This document shows positions 6,760 to 13,943 of a stretch of 29,461 nt of DNA, in pieces. The DNA is from an uncultured Prevotella sp. GTDB taxonomy: Bacteria > Bacteroidota > Bacteroidia > Bacteroidales > Bacteroidaceae. Made by a program: the position numbers and the translations under genes. The stretch is from the NCBI GenBank assembly GCA_900771975.1, contig CAAGPV010000055.1:1-29461 (forward strand). Reading direction: 5' to 3'. The notes under the pieces are model-generated. The model was not told the origin of the DNA and searched no databases. It was given only the letters and a program-made list of their open reading frames with translations. Each line of letters begins with the position of its first letter. The first letter of the stretch is position 1.

Positions 6760-7197
6760 TTAATGATATTTAACGTTGATTTTGCTAAGGTGACTTTGGT
6801 AAGCTCGGTTGGTTAGGTTCTCACCCGACAGATAGAGCGAAAGGATGCGCTTGCCATGACATTTGATGTCGGTACCCATATATACGTTCAGCAACGTGTA
6901 TGAAGGAGTGGCTGTCTCGATCTCATTGGTGGCATAATAATGATTTTGGCGAAGATAGCAACTTGTGGAAAACTTCAAGAAAAGATTGTCGAAGGTGCGA
7001 CCATTGCACACAAACTCGTATTTGACATCCGCATTCCAACAAGGCGCAGGGGTGAATGGCAGATATTTCGACTCCTGAGGTTGGCGCAACTGGATGGCGT
7101 TGACGTAAGAGAAACTATTGCCGATATGCAAGCGTGGCAAGGGATGGACATCCTTTTCTTTGGCGACTTCTACCAACCAAGAATTTTGGTTTACAAC
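6760..7197 (-). pseudogene. TonB-dependent receptor fragment (C-terminal barrel strands)
   Basis: The open frame encodes about 145 residues typical of the last beta strands of an outer-membrane TonB-dependent receptor: LHIGNSFSYVNAIQL, QPQESKYLPFTPAP, ADVKYEF, FDNLFLKFS, CYLRQNHYYATNEIET, PSYTLLNVYMGTDIK and LYLSGENLTNRAYQSHLS. Receptors of this kind are 700-900 residues and import iron complexes, heme or glycans. Here there is no plug domain, no signal peptide and no carboxydotransport of the first strands, and the reading frame closes at VKYH where intact homologues go on for some 25-30 residues to a final Phe-ending strand. It is therefore truncated at both ends. No start codon is convincing (only TTG). 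The 5' break lies within 60 bases of the crcB promoter. Confidence 0.8.
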
Positions 7198-7222
7198 TTA
7201 AAAAACGTTTTTGGTCGGATTG

Positions 7223-7256
7223 TTGCAAGGCTTATTAAAAACTTTGTGTAAATTTG
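7223..7256 (+). promoter_or_regulatory. Candidate promoter for crcB
   Basis: TAAATTTG at 7249-7256, followed by CA, is an exact -7 box. TTG at 7223-7225 lies 23 bases upstream as a possible -33. Initiation near 7263 would give a leader of about 100 bases before the crcB ATG and excludes starts upstream of it. Confidence 0.6.
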
Positions 7257-7263
7257 CAATTGC

Positions 7264-7289
7264 CTGAAGGAGCAGCCATTGCTCGTCAG
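7264..7289 (+). other. Hairpin in the crcB 5' leader
   Basis: CTGA..GAGCA-GCCAT-TGCTC-G-TCAG can fold as a two-part stem right at the predicted 5' end of the crcB transcript. I looked for the fluoride riboswitch consensus (GGNGAUGG ... CCGCC ... UGAUG) and did not find it. Whether the fold is regulatory is unknown. Confidence 0.35.
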
Positions 7290-7364
7290 ACAGTACCTGC
7301 AAAGGATAGCATCCGGCTATTCTACAATATTAAACAGGTAAACAACAAATACAGACAACAGGAA

Positions 7365-7745
7365 ATGAAAGAAGTATTATTGGTCAGTATAGGTAGCTTT
7401 TTCGGCGGTGGCATGAGATATTGTATAGCAAAGGCCATTCAGTCGTCTGCCGCCATCGCCTTCCCTTTCGGCACGATGGCTGTGAATGTATTGGGCTGCC
7501 TTGTCATAGGATTCCTTTCCGGGCTTAACTGGAACGGCCATGGCTTGATGTCTTCCTCCACCAAGCTGTTGCTCACCACGGGATTCTGCGGCGGTTTCAC
7601 CACCTTCTCCACCTTCATGAACGAAGGTTCAACGCTACTGAAAGACGAGCAATACCTCTATATGGTGCTCTATGTCTTTGGCAGCATTGCCGTAGGATTT
7701 GGGGCAGTGCTTGTAGGTCACTTTCTTGCCAAATTGGTTGTCTGA
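7365..7745 (+). CDS. crcB: Fluoride channel/exporter CrcB (Fluc)
   Basis: A 126-residue inner-membrane protein with four hydrophobic helices, the normal size for Fluc subunits, which form antiparallel dimers and let fluoride leave the cell. Visible family motifs are GSFFGGGMRY near residue 10-19, FPFGTMAVNVLGCLVIGF (the conserved GT..VN..G segment with the pore Asn) and TTGFCGGFTTFSTFMNE (the GFCGG.TTFSTF segment with the pore Phe residues and the Na+-binding turn). ATG 7365 is chosen because an exact -7 box at 7249-7256 rules out the longer frame and because MKEVLLVSIGSFFGG is the family start. It is not next to a second crcB gene, so a homodimer is likely. Confidence 0.93.
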   Translation: MKEVLLVSIGSFFGGGMRYCIAKAIQSSAAIAFPFGTMAVNVLGCLVIGFLSGLNWNGHGLMSSSTKLLLTTGFCGGFTTFSTFMNEGSTLLKDEQYLYMVLYVFGSIAVGFGAVLVGHFLAKLVV

Positions 7746-7913
7746 CAGGCAAGAAACCTTTCTTGAATTGGCTTCTTGTTTCAACCGTCCATTGCCAAAT
7801 GCATACATCGCATTAAAAAACCATCCACCATCATCCTCTCTTGCCCACAGACGTAAATGTGTATAGATACGTCCATCAACTCAGAGACTGGCAAGTTGAC
7901 CGAAGTAATCAAC

Positions 7914-8468
7914 CTATAGAATCTTCAAGGCTATAGCAGCACAAGCTTCGGCGTCGGCAAGCGCATGGTGATGTTGGGTCAGGTCATAGCCACAGCGGGC
8001 GGCTATGACATCGAGCGTGTGCCTTCCTTTGGGCCAAACACGGCGCGAGGCCACACAGGTGCAATAGAAATCGTAGTCGGGATAGTACATTTGATAAACG
8101 CGAAAGACGGCTTTCAAGCAACTTTCGTCAAATGACTTGTTATGGGCCACAAGTGGCAGCCCAGCAATTTTGGGCGCTATTTGCTTCCACACTTCCGGAA
8201 AGACGGGGGCATTATCGGTGTCGGCAGCCGTCAGACCATGCACCTTGGTACACCAGTAGGTGTAATATTCGGGTTCGGGCTTGATGAGCGAGTAGAACTC
8301 GTCCTCTATTTTACCGTCTCTCACCACCACTACACCAACTGCGCACACCGAAGTCCGTTCGTTGTTAGCGGTCTCAAAGTCTATTGCAGCAAAGTTGCCG
8401 TTCAGGCGAGGTCTCGGTTTGGCCGATTGCAGAGCTTCAGCCAAGCGTTCCGTCTTAAAGTATTCCAT
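7914..8468 (-). CDS. 3'-5' exonuclease, DnaQ/DEDDh family
   Basis: A 184-residue protein with the three exonuclease motifs: Exo I AAIDFETAN (Asp30, Glu32), Exo II LVAHNKSFDESCL (Asp114) and Exo III HHHALADAEACA (His167, Asp172), making it a DEDDh enzyme that removes nucleotides from 3' ends using two metal ions. VGVVVVRDGKI and PEPEYYTYWCTKVHGLT are also typical of the DNA polymerase III epsilon-like branch. About 22 residues precede the core. It has no polymerase or helicase domain, so it is a stand-alone exonuclease; a repair or RNA-processing role cannot be decided. A TATCTTTG box lies about 110 bases upstream. Confidence 0.9.
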   Translation of the reverse strand: MEYFKTERLAEALQSAKPRPRLNGNFAAIDFETANNERTSVCAVGVVVVRDGKIEDEFYSLIKPEPEYYTYWCTKVHGLTAADTDNAPVFPEVWKQIAPKIAGLPLVAHNKSFDESCLKAVFRVYQMYYPDYDFYCTCVASRRVWPKGRHTLDVIAARCGYDLTQHHHALADAEACAAIALKIL

Positions 8469-8580
8469 TACACGTTTTCTTTCGTTTCGTTTTCCATTGG
8501 CTTGTTGTCACCCAAAAAATCGAAGGGTTTGGCACGAGCCCGACCTTGTCTGCTACTATGAAAGCAGGCGCAAGCATTTA

Positions 8581-8588
8581 CAAAGATA
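8581..8588 (-). promoter_or_regulatory. Candidate -7 box for the exonuclease gene
   Basis: The minus strand reads TATCTTTG, exact for TAnnTTTG. The implied leader is about 105 bases. It is back to back with the weaker box for the rightward LUD gene. Confidence 0.45.
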
Positions 8589-8632
8589 GATAATTTTCAA
8601 CGATTGTCTGCACTTTTCTCCTTGTTTTTCAC

Positions 8633-8640
8633 TAACTTCG
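8633..8640 (+). promoter_or_regulatory. Candidate -7 box for the LUD gene
   Basis: TAACTTCG followed by CA differs from TAnnTTTG at one base. A nearly identical TATCTTCGCA lies before the flavoprotein gene at 10007. The spacing to the ATG at 8709 is about 70 bases. Confidence 0.35.
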
Positions 8641-8708
8641 CAGAGCACTTCCGACCACTAACGGTAGCAACAGAAAGAATAGGGAACAAACCAAATGACA
8701 TAAAAACC

Positions 8709-9347
8709 ATGCTCACAAACCCAGTAGAAGACAGAAACGAAAAGTTGGCACAGACGGTCATCCGCCATCTTCGTCAACGCCATTTTGATGGTTATTACTG
8801 CAAAAACGTCGACGAACTGAAAAGCTTGATAAAGACGTTGATACCCGAAAAGAGCAGCATCACTTGGGGCGGATCGGTCACAGTGCGCTCCACTGGCATC
8901 AACAAGCTGCTAAAGGAGGGCAACTACACCGTTTACGACCGCGACGATGCCACCACCGACGAAGAGAAACAAGCGGCCTATCTAAAGGCTTTCTCCTGCG
9001 ATTACTACCTCTCTTCGGTCAATGCCATGACTGAAGACGGCCAGATTGTGAACATCGACGGCAACGGCAACCGTGTGGCAGCACTCACATGGGGACCAAA
9101 ACACGTTGTTTACATCGTTGGCATCAACAAGATTTGTCAGGATCTCGATGCAGCCGTCAAGCGTGCCCGTTCAACGGCAGCCCCTGTCAATGCCCAGCGT
9201 TTCAACCTCAACACGCCTTGCAAGGCTGACGGCGTCTGCCACAATTGCCAGTCGCCCGACAGCATCTGCAACTACATCTGGATTCAACGGCTGAGCCCCA
9301 ACCATCGCCATACGGTCATCCTCGTAGCTGAAGACTTGGGCTACTGA
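8709..9347 (+). CDS. LUD domain protein (LutC/YkgG-like, lactate-utilisation family)
   Basis: This 212-residue cytoplasmic protein matches the single-domain LUD (DUF162) family. Landmarks are ITWGGSVTVRSTGI at residues 51-64, CDYYLSSVNAMTEDGQIVNIDGNGNR-type sequence in the middle (97-122) and WGPKHVVYIVGINKI (128-142). LUD proteins support L-lactate oxidation through LutABC, but there is no lutA or lutB here, so this stand-alone member may do something else. The C-terminal tail has four cysteines (171, 177, 180, 187), suited to an Fe-S cluster or zinc. ATG 8709 is preferred over upstream codons because the candidate promoter at 8633 would exclude them and MLTNPVEDRNEKLAQTVI is a plausible start. 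Confidence 0.85.
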   Translation: MLTNPVEDRNEKLAQTVIRHLRQRHFDGYYCKNVDELKSLIKTLIPEKSSITWGGSVTVRSTGINKLLKEGNYTVYDRDDATTDEEKQAAYLKAFSCDYYLSSVNAMTEDGQIVNIDGNGNRVAALTWGPKHVVYIVGINKICQDLDAAVKRARSTAAPVNAQRFNLNTPCKADGVCHNCQSPDSICNYIWIQRLSPNHRHTVILVAEDLGY

Positions 9348-9386
9348 TGTCTTCAGCTTCCGTCAGTGAGCGGAGAACGTCAACGG

Positions 9387-9890
9387 TCAGTCAGCAAAAA
9401 ACTTCTTGTATTCGTTTTCAAAGTTGGGCGTGAAAATGCCCTTCCCCATGTTGTCAGCTATCTCCTGCCGTGACCAGAAGCGTCCACCGTTGAGTTCTTC
9501 TGTGTTGGGACTAACCGTTCCGTCGTAGACACAGCGGTGCACATAAACCAGTTCCCTTTCGCGCTGGCTTTCAAAGACGTAATGGCCCAAACTTTCAGGA
9601 TTGAAATGGGTGATGCCAAGCTCCTCCCTCACCTCACGATGGAGCGCCTGCTCCACGTTCTCGCCCAGGTCTACATGCCCTCCAACAGCGGTATCCCATT
9701 TGTCGGGCTGAATGTCTTTCCACTCAGGACGGTGCTGAAGATAGAGTTCTCCCTTGCTGTTGAAAACATGAAGGTGAACTACGGGGTGGAGAATCTTGCT
9801 GCCATCGTGGGCATGACCGCGACTTACGGCCCCGAGAAGATTGCCGTTCTCGTCTACGATGGGAAACTGTTCGTCTTTATTGTCTTTCAT
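9387..9890 (-). CDS. NUDIX hydrolase (IDI-like)
   Basis: A 167-residue cytoplasmic protein with a complete Nudix box, G71-x5-E77-x7-REVREELGI (residues 71-93), which binds Mg2+ and hydrolyses a nucleoside diphosphate linked to another moiety. The preceding HVFNSKGELYLQHRPEWKDIQPDKWDTAVGG-like segment (39-71) resembles the isopentenyl-diphosphate isomerase-like branch (YfcD type), often annotated as such without isomerase activity. The substrate is not evident. It ends 39 bases from the convergent LUD gene. A TATTTTTG box is 21 bases upstream of the ATG. Confidence 0.9.
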   Translation of the reverse strand: MKDNKDEQFPIVDENGNLLGAVSRGHAHDGSKILHPVVHLHVFNSKGELYLQHRPEWKDIQPDKWDTAVGGHVDLGENVEQALHREVREELGITHFNPESLGHYVFESQRERELVYVHRCVYDGTVSPNTEELNGGRFWSRQEIADNMGKGIFTPNFENEYKKFFAD

Positions 9891-9910
9891 TGTCGTGTCT
9901 GATTTTCATG

Positions 9911-9918
9911 CAAAAATA
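9911..9918 (-). promoter_or_regulatory. -7 box for the NUDIX gene
   Basis: The minus strand reads TATTTTTG followed by CA, exact for TAnnTTTG, 21 bases before the ATG at 9890. The -33 region is not clear. Confidence 0.5.
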
Positions 9919-10006
9919 GAAATAATTTTCCTACCTAAAGGGTGTGAAGATAAATTATTTGCACTTTTGCAGCCTTGTTTTTCTCGTAATTCTTACAATT
10001 TTTCGT

Positions 10007-10014
10007 TATCTTCG
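10007..10014 (+). promoter_or_regulatory. Candidate -7 box for the PNPOx-like gene
   Basis: TATCTTCG followed by CA has one mismatch to TAnnTTTG and lies 21 bases before ATG 10036, the same short leader as several other genes here. It supports the downstream start. Confidence 0.45.
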
Positions 10015-10035
10015 CAGCATAAAACGAAAAGAGCT

Positions 10036-10551
10036 ATGAGAAAAAAGTCAAGAGCAATGGATAGCCAATGGGCATTGGAGGTCATGCACAAGGCTCCGTA
10101 TATAACCGTAAGTTTCACTGACGTCAACGGCCTACCCTACGGCTTACCGTTGTCGCTTGCCTCCAAAGACGATGTCCACTGGTATTTTCATGGTGCACTG
10201 GAAGGCAAGAAGCTGGAGGCCATCGAGGCCCATCCCGAAGTTTGTCTGTCGGCCGTCACCCGCTGCACCCCCACCGTCGGACCGAAAGACGGAAGTTTTA
10301 CGCTACAGTTCAAGTCGGCAGTTGCTTTCGGCACGGCTGCCATCATTACCGATGAGACGGAGAAGACAAAGGCTTTGGAGCTGATATGCCAGCGTTTTCT
10401 GCCACAACACATGAATGCCTTCAACGAAAGCATCGCCCGTTCATTGGGGCGGACGGCAGTGGTTCGCATCACCCTTACGTCTCCTCCTGAGGGCAAGCGC
10501 AAGCAATATGACAAGAACGGAGAAGAAATGAAGTTCGGTAGGATGGAGTGA
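10036..10551 (+). CDS. Pyridoxamine 5'-phosphate oxidase-like flavoprotein (NimA-related)
   Basis: A 171-residue split-barrel flavoprotein. YITVSFTDVNGLPYGLPLS (22-40), DDVHWYFHGALEGKKLEAI (45-63) and HPEVCLSAVT (66-75) correspond to the PNPOx-like branch that includes the 5-nitroimidazole reductases NimA-NimJ. The protein likely binds FMN or a related cofactor as a dimer in the cytoplasm; whether it acts on nitroimidazoles is not known. The chosen ATG lies 21 bases after a -7-like box. It converges with the histidine kinase gene 25 bases downstream. Confidence 0.85.
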   Translation: MRKKSRAMDSQWALEVMHKAPYITVSFTDVNGLPYGLPLSLASKDDVHWYFHGALEGKKLEAIEAHPEVCLSAVTRCTPTVGPKDGSFTLQFKSAVAFGTAAIITDETEKTKALELICQRFLPQHMNAFNESIARSLGRTAVVRITLTSPPEGKRKQYDKNGEEMKFGRME

Positions 10552-10556
10552 ACCTC

Positions 10557-10569
10557 CCGAATGGTTCGG
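10557..10569. terminator. Short hairpin between convergent genes
   Basis: CCGAA-TGG-TTCGG is followed by CTTTCTTTC on the plus strand and lies in the 25-base gap between the flavoprotein and the histidine kinase. The stem is only five pairs, so this is a weak call. Confidence 0.4.
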
Positions 10570-10576
10570 CTTTCTT

Positions 10577-11641
10577 TCAGGCAAACCTCACCGTAAACAC
10601 GTGGCAACCTTCTTCGTAGGAATAGGCTATCTGCCAGTGGTGGTAGTCGCATATCGACTTCACGATGGCCAGCCCTAAGCCGTTGCCACCTTTGCTGTGG
10701 CTGCTTTTGTAGAAACGTCTGAAAACATCGGCCGACGGTAATGGTCCTCCTTCACTGTTGTTGCTTACCACCAACACGTTGTCGTGAAACAGGATGGAGA
10801 CCGTTCCGTCTGTTCGGCTATGACGGATGGCATTAACTGCCAGATTGCTAATCATACATTCAATCAAAGTCTTGTTGCCTCTCACTGGTGGCGAGGCCGT
10901 GATGTGGGCAGTCACCTCCAACCTGTTGGCCAGCAACCGGATGGAAGGAAGCATCTCTGTCAGTTGGTCTGCCACGCTGAGTTGCTGGTCGATGCGATAC
11001 TGCACGTTGTCAAGTCTTGCCAGAAGGAGCAGGTCTTGGTTGAGGTGCGACATTCTTCTCACCTCGTGATAGATGCTTTCCAAAAGCTTCGACTGGTTTT
11101 CTGTCACGTTCGCGTCCTGTAGCAGCAAGCCAAGTTCCCCCTGCACAATGGCCAAAGGCGTCTGCAGCTCGTGCGAGGCATTCTCGGTGAACTCTTTCTG
11201 CACCCTAAAGCTGTTGACGCTTTGCGTAAGTATGTTGTCTAATGTGCTGTTGAGCTCGGCAAACTCTTTCACCTTCGTAGGCTCAAACACGGGCACATTG
11301 CCTTTCTCCACCTTGAATTGTCTTAGCTCAGCAAGCGTAGCATAGAACGGCTTCCACAGTTTTTTAGGAATGAGGTGCATCACCAGGAACGCCGAAACCA
11401 CAAGTATGGCAACCGTCAAGAGCACTTGCCACACCAGACCGATAACAGTATCTACTTCCAAGTCGAGTTCCGATTGGGGCACATGCGCCTTTAGGGCAAC
11501 TTTTATCAGGTCTTCTGCATAGTAGTTGGTGATAATCAGATAGAACACAGGAGTGGCGATGAGCAAGATTACCATCATGAAGACAGAGAAGCGCTGCATC
11601 AGCAGCCGAGTCAAGGTTTTCTTTTCTTCAGGCATTGACAA
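10577..11641 (-). CDS. Sensor histidine kinase, PmrB/QseC-like architecture
   Basis: A 354-residue inner-membrane kinase. Two membrane helices (about residues 17-38 and 67-90) enclose a very short periplasmic loop of about 28 residues. A linker follows, then the dimerisation/phosphoacceptor helix with FTENASHELQTPLAIVQGEL (His157), the N box (SNLAVNAIRHS), and the G box (GGNGLGLAIVKSI). It autophosphorylates and passes the phosphate to the response regulator encoded just upstream (66-base gap, same direction). A minimal periplasmic loop usually means sensing in or near the membrane. Next to it on the same strand lies a lipid-linked sugar transfer operon, which recalls PmrAB and the arn genes; this functional link is inference. 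Confidence 0.93.
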   Translation of the reverse strand: MSMPEEKKTLTRLLMQRFSVFMMVILLIATPVFYLIITNYYAEDLIKVALKAHVPQSELDLEVDTVIGLVWQVLLTVAILVVSAFLVMHLIPKKLWKPFYATLAELRQFKVEKGNVPVFEPTKVKEFAELNSTLDNILTQSVNSFRVQKEFTENASHELQTPLAIVQGELGLLLQDANVTENQSKLLESIYHEVRRMSHLNQDLLLLARLDNVQYRIDQQLSVADQLTEMLPSIRLLANRLEVTAHITASPPVRGNKTLIECMISNLAVNAIRHSRTDGTVSILFHDNVLVVSNNSEGGPLPSADVFRRFYKSSHSKGGNGLGLAIVKSICDYHHWQIAYSYEEGCHVFTVRFA

Positions 11642-11707
11642 TAGTGTTTTAGGATTGAATGCAATAAGTTTTATAGGGTGACAATGACGGCGGAGTACAG
11701 AATTGTT

Positions 11708-12385
11708 TTAGGGTTCCACCCATTTATAGCCTACCCCATACACCGTTTTAAGGAAGTCGGGACAGTGGCAGCGGGCGAGTTTTGCCTTTAGGTTCTTAAT
11801 GTGGTTGTACACAAAGTCGAAGTTGTCAAAAAGGTCGGCCATGTCTCCGCTCAGATGTTCGGCAATGGTTGACTTCGCTATCACCTTGTCTTTGTTGCCG
11901 ATAAAGAATAGTAGCAACTCATACTCGGTCTTGGTCAACTTCACTGGTTGGCCGTTCACCGTCACCTGCCGTTGCAGCAAGTCTACCACAATGGGGCCGA
12001 ACGTCACCACATTGTTGGAGTTGTAGTTTTTTCTTCGCATCAAGGCATAGATGCGCATAGACAATTCGGGCAGCGCAAACGGTTTGGGCAAATAGTCGTC
12101 AGCCCCTATCTCCAGCCCTGCCAGCTTGTCGTCGAGCGAACCTTTTGCCGAGATGATAATCACACCGGCAGGATTGTTCTTGCGTTTTATCTCGCAAAGG
12201 ATGTCAAGACCATTCCCTCCTGGCAACATCAAGTCGAGCAAAATGCAGTCATACTGGTAAACACCAACCTTCAACTTAGCGTCTTGAAAGTCGAAAGCCT
12301 GCTCGCAAAGATAGCTTTGCGTCTCCAGATAACGGCTTATAGTGTTGGAGAGCATTTGCTCGTCTTCAATGATAAGCACCTTCAT
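11708..12385 (-). CDS. Response regulator, OmpR/PhoB family
   Basis: A 225-residue DNA-binding regulator. The receiver domain (1-118) has the acidic pocket IIEDE (residues 5-9), the phosphoacceptor Asp51 in CILLDLMLPGGNG, and the conserved lysine in GADDYLPKPF. A winged-helix effector domain (about 130-225) ends with the family pattern TVYGVGYKW. It is the first gene of the operon with the histidine kinase. A TATATTTG box 26 bases upstream is a clear promoter element. No repeated binding site was identified next to it. Confidence 0.95.
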   Translation of the reverse strand: MKVLIIEDEQMLSNTISRYLETQSYLCEQAFDFQDAKLKVGVYQYDCILLDLMLPGGNGLDILCEIKRKNNPAGVIIISAKGSLDDKLAGLEIGADDYLPKPFALPELSMRIYALMRRKNYNSNNVVTFGPIVVDLLQRQVTVNGQPVKLTKTEYELLLFFIGNKDKVIAKSTIAEHLSGDMADLFDNFDFVYNHIKNLKAKLARCHCPDFLKTVYGVGYKWVEP

Positions 12386-12410
12386 ATACAGCTATTTTTC
12401 TTTTTCGGTA

Positions 12411-12418
12411 CAAATATA
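12411..12418 (-). promoter_or_regulatory. -7 box for the two-component operon
   Basis: The minus strand reads TATATTTG, exact for TAnnTTTG, 26 bases before the response regulator ATG. The -33 region is unclear, which would fit an activator-dependent promoter. Confidence 0.55.
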
Positions 12419-12525
12419 CTACTTTTCAACGGTTTTCTTTCTTTCCGTAACATTTTGTTTGTCGGCAAACGGTGAGGCTACCTCTGTTCTGCAAGAGACG
12501 TAATGCCATCGTTCCCCCACCCTTG

Positions 12526-13173
12526 CTATGAGGCCTTTACAGATGGATTCACACCTTGTCCTTCCACCAAGACGAGGTTGCGCACATAGGCCACAAGACC
12601 GAACGATTGGCCCAATATCAGCACAATGTCGTGCCTGATGATGGCATAGACCACTATAGACAACGATCCGACAAGGCTCAATAGCCAAAAACCAGCTGGT
12701 AGCGACGACTCACCCCTGCGGCGGGAATAGAGCCACTGATAGACAAACCGCATGGTGAAGACAAACTGTCCGGCCGAACCAAATAGCAAAAGCCATAACG
12801 GAACTTTAGGATTGTGGAAGAACTGGGCTACAAAGGCCGGTGCGTCAGAGAGGACAAAGCCTGTTGCCACGACGGGTGTGGCAAGAAGGAGGGCTCTCAC
12901 CGCCATCGGCACATGCCGCCATACGCCCTTGACATTCAGATTCCACAGATAGATATAATAGGAAATGAGTTGGCCAAACACGATGGAAAAATCGTTGCGC
13001 AACCAGCCGTAAAGGCACAGAAGGTAGGCCCCTATCAGGCTGAACACCCAAAACAGCGACGGCGACACCACGCGTTTGGCTCGCTCAGACAAGAGCCATT
13101 GCACCAGAATGCGTGCCGAAAAAAACCCCTGGGCCAGAAGCCCTGTCAACGTAACAAGCAGTCCTGACATCAT
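12526..13173 (-). CDS. Membrane protein with two LAB_N (lipid-A-disaccharide synthase N-terminal-like) repeats
   Basis: A 215-residue polytopic membrane protein with two similar halves of about 90 residues. Half one has GFFSARILVQWLLSERAKR, SPSLFWVFSLIGAYLLCLYG and IVFGQLISYYIYLWNL; half two has GQFVFTMRFVYQWLYSRRR, PAGFWLLSLVGSLSIVVYA and LILGQSFGLVAYVRNL. Each carries the LAB_N pattern (R...QW..SE/R, S...FW..SL.G, GQ......Y.RNL). The name comes from fusions to LpxB, but no LpxB domain is present here. LAB_N is, as far as I recall, grouped with the SWEET/PQ-loop three-helix fold, so a duplicated protein could be a complete transporter. Its start overlaps the end of the GT2 gene by four bases (ATGA), so it is translationally coupled. 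A lipid-linked-sugar flippase is a hypothesis. Confidence 0.8.
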   Translation of the reverse strand: MMSGLLVTLTGLLAQGFFSARILVQWLLSERAKRVVSPSLFWVFSLIGAYLLCLYGWLRNDFSIVFGQLISYYIYLWNLNVKGVWRHVPMAVRALLLATPVVATGFVLSDAPAFVAQFFHNPKVPLWLLLFGSAGQFVFTMRFVYQWLYSRRRGESSLPAGFWLLSLVGSLSIVVYAIIRHDIVLILGQSFGLVAYVRNLVLVEGQGVNPSVKAS

Positions 13174-13943
13174 TTTCCTCCCGTTTTTCCAATGTTGTCT
13201 TCAGCTATGGCATAGTTGATGTAGCGGCTGCGCATCCACCGATAGGCAAAACAGTCGATGAACGGTCCCACAAGACGGTTCCACAGATGATACTTTGACA
13301 CGCCGGCCGTGCGCGGATAGTGGCGTACAGGCACTTGTGCGAATGTGCCGTTCTGAAGCATTATCATGGCAGGAAGAAACCGGTGAAGGCCCTTGAAGAA
13401 AGGTATGCTGCGGGCATAGGCAGTCTGCATCACCTTGAGCGGGCATCCAGTGTCCTTGGCCCCGTCGCCTGTCATCGCCCTGCGAAAACCGTTGGCAATG
13501 CGCGACTGCAGCTTCTTGAACGCACTGTCCTTGCGGTTGGCCCGGATGCCCGTGACAAGCGCATGACCTGGCAGTTGCTGCAGCAACAGGTTAAAATCGT
13601 CGGGGTCGGTCTGAAGGTCAGCATCTATGTAGCCCACCAATGGCGACTCAACCTGGTCGATGCCGGCTTTCAAGGCTGCACTCAGCCCACTGTTCTTTTC
13701 CAGAGAGACATAAAAGAAGTCAGTGTTGCGACGGCAGACCTTACGGATGCCGTCAAGACTTTTGTCGGTAGACCCATCGTTAACAAACAACACGCACGCC
13801 TTGCGGAGCGACTTGGGCAAAAATGCACCGAGCCGTTGCTCTACAGCATCTATATTGTCCTCTTCGTTATAAACAGGAACGATGATGGTCAACTCATAAT
13901 GGGATGTACTGTTCATATTTGTATGTTTTATTGTTTTTGTCAT
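13170..13943 (-). CDS. Family 2 glycosyltransferase (polyprenyl-phosphate sugar synthase-like)
   Basis: A 257-residue GT-A enzyme with LTIIVPVYNEEDNI (about residues 18-31), LFVNDGSTDKS (53-63), KNSGLSAALKAGI and YIDADLQTDPDD, the DxD metal site. This is the ArnC/DPM1-like branch that transfers a sugar from a nucleotide donor to undecaprenyl phosphate at the cytoplasmic face. It lacks the two C-terminal membrane helices found in GtrB/ArnC types, so it is a peripheral, DPM1-like form. It overlaps both neighbours by four bases, and so should be translated with the ArnT-like gene before it and the LAB_N gene after it. The sugar is unknown. The start could be M10 (MNSTSHYELTII) rather than M1. 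Confidence 0.88.
   Translation of the reverse strand: MTKTIKHTNMNSTSHYELTIIVPVYNEEDNIDAVEQRLGAFLPKSLRKACVLFVNDGSTDKSLDGIRKVCRRNTDFFYVSLEKNSGLSAALKAGIDQVESPLVGYIDADLQTDPDDFNLLLQQLPGHALVTGIRANRKDSAFKKLQSRIANGFRRAMTGDGAKDTGCPLKVMQTAYARSIPFFKGLHRFLPAMIMLQNGTFAQVPVRHYPRTAGVSKYHLWNRLVGPFIDCFAYRWMRSRYINYAIAEDNIGKTGGK

Noticed and set aside
7257..7364. Fluoride riboswitch before crcB
   Set aside because: The conserved GGNGAUGG and UGAUG segments of the known motif are not present.
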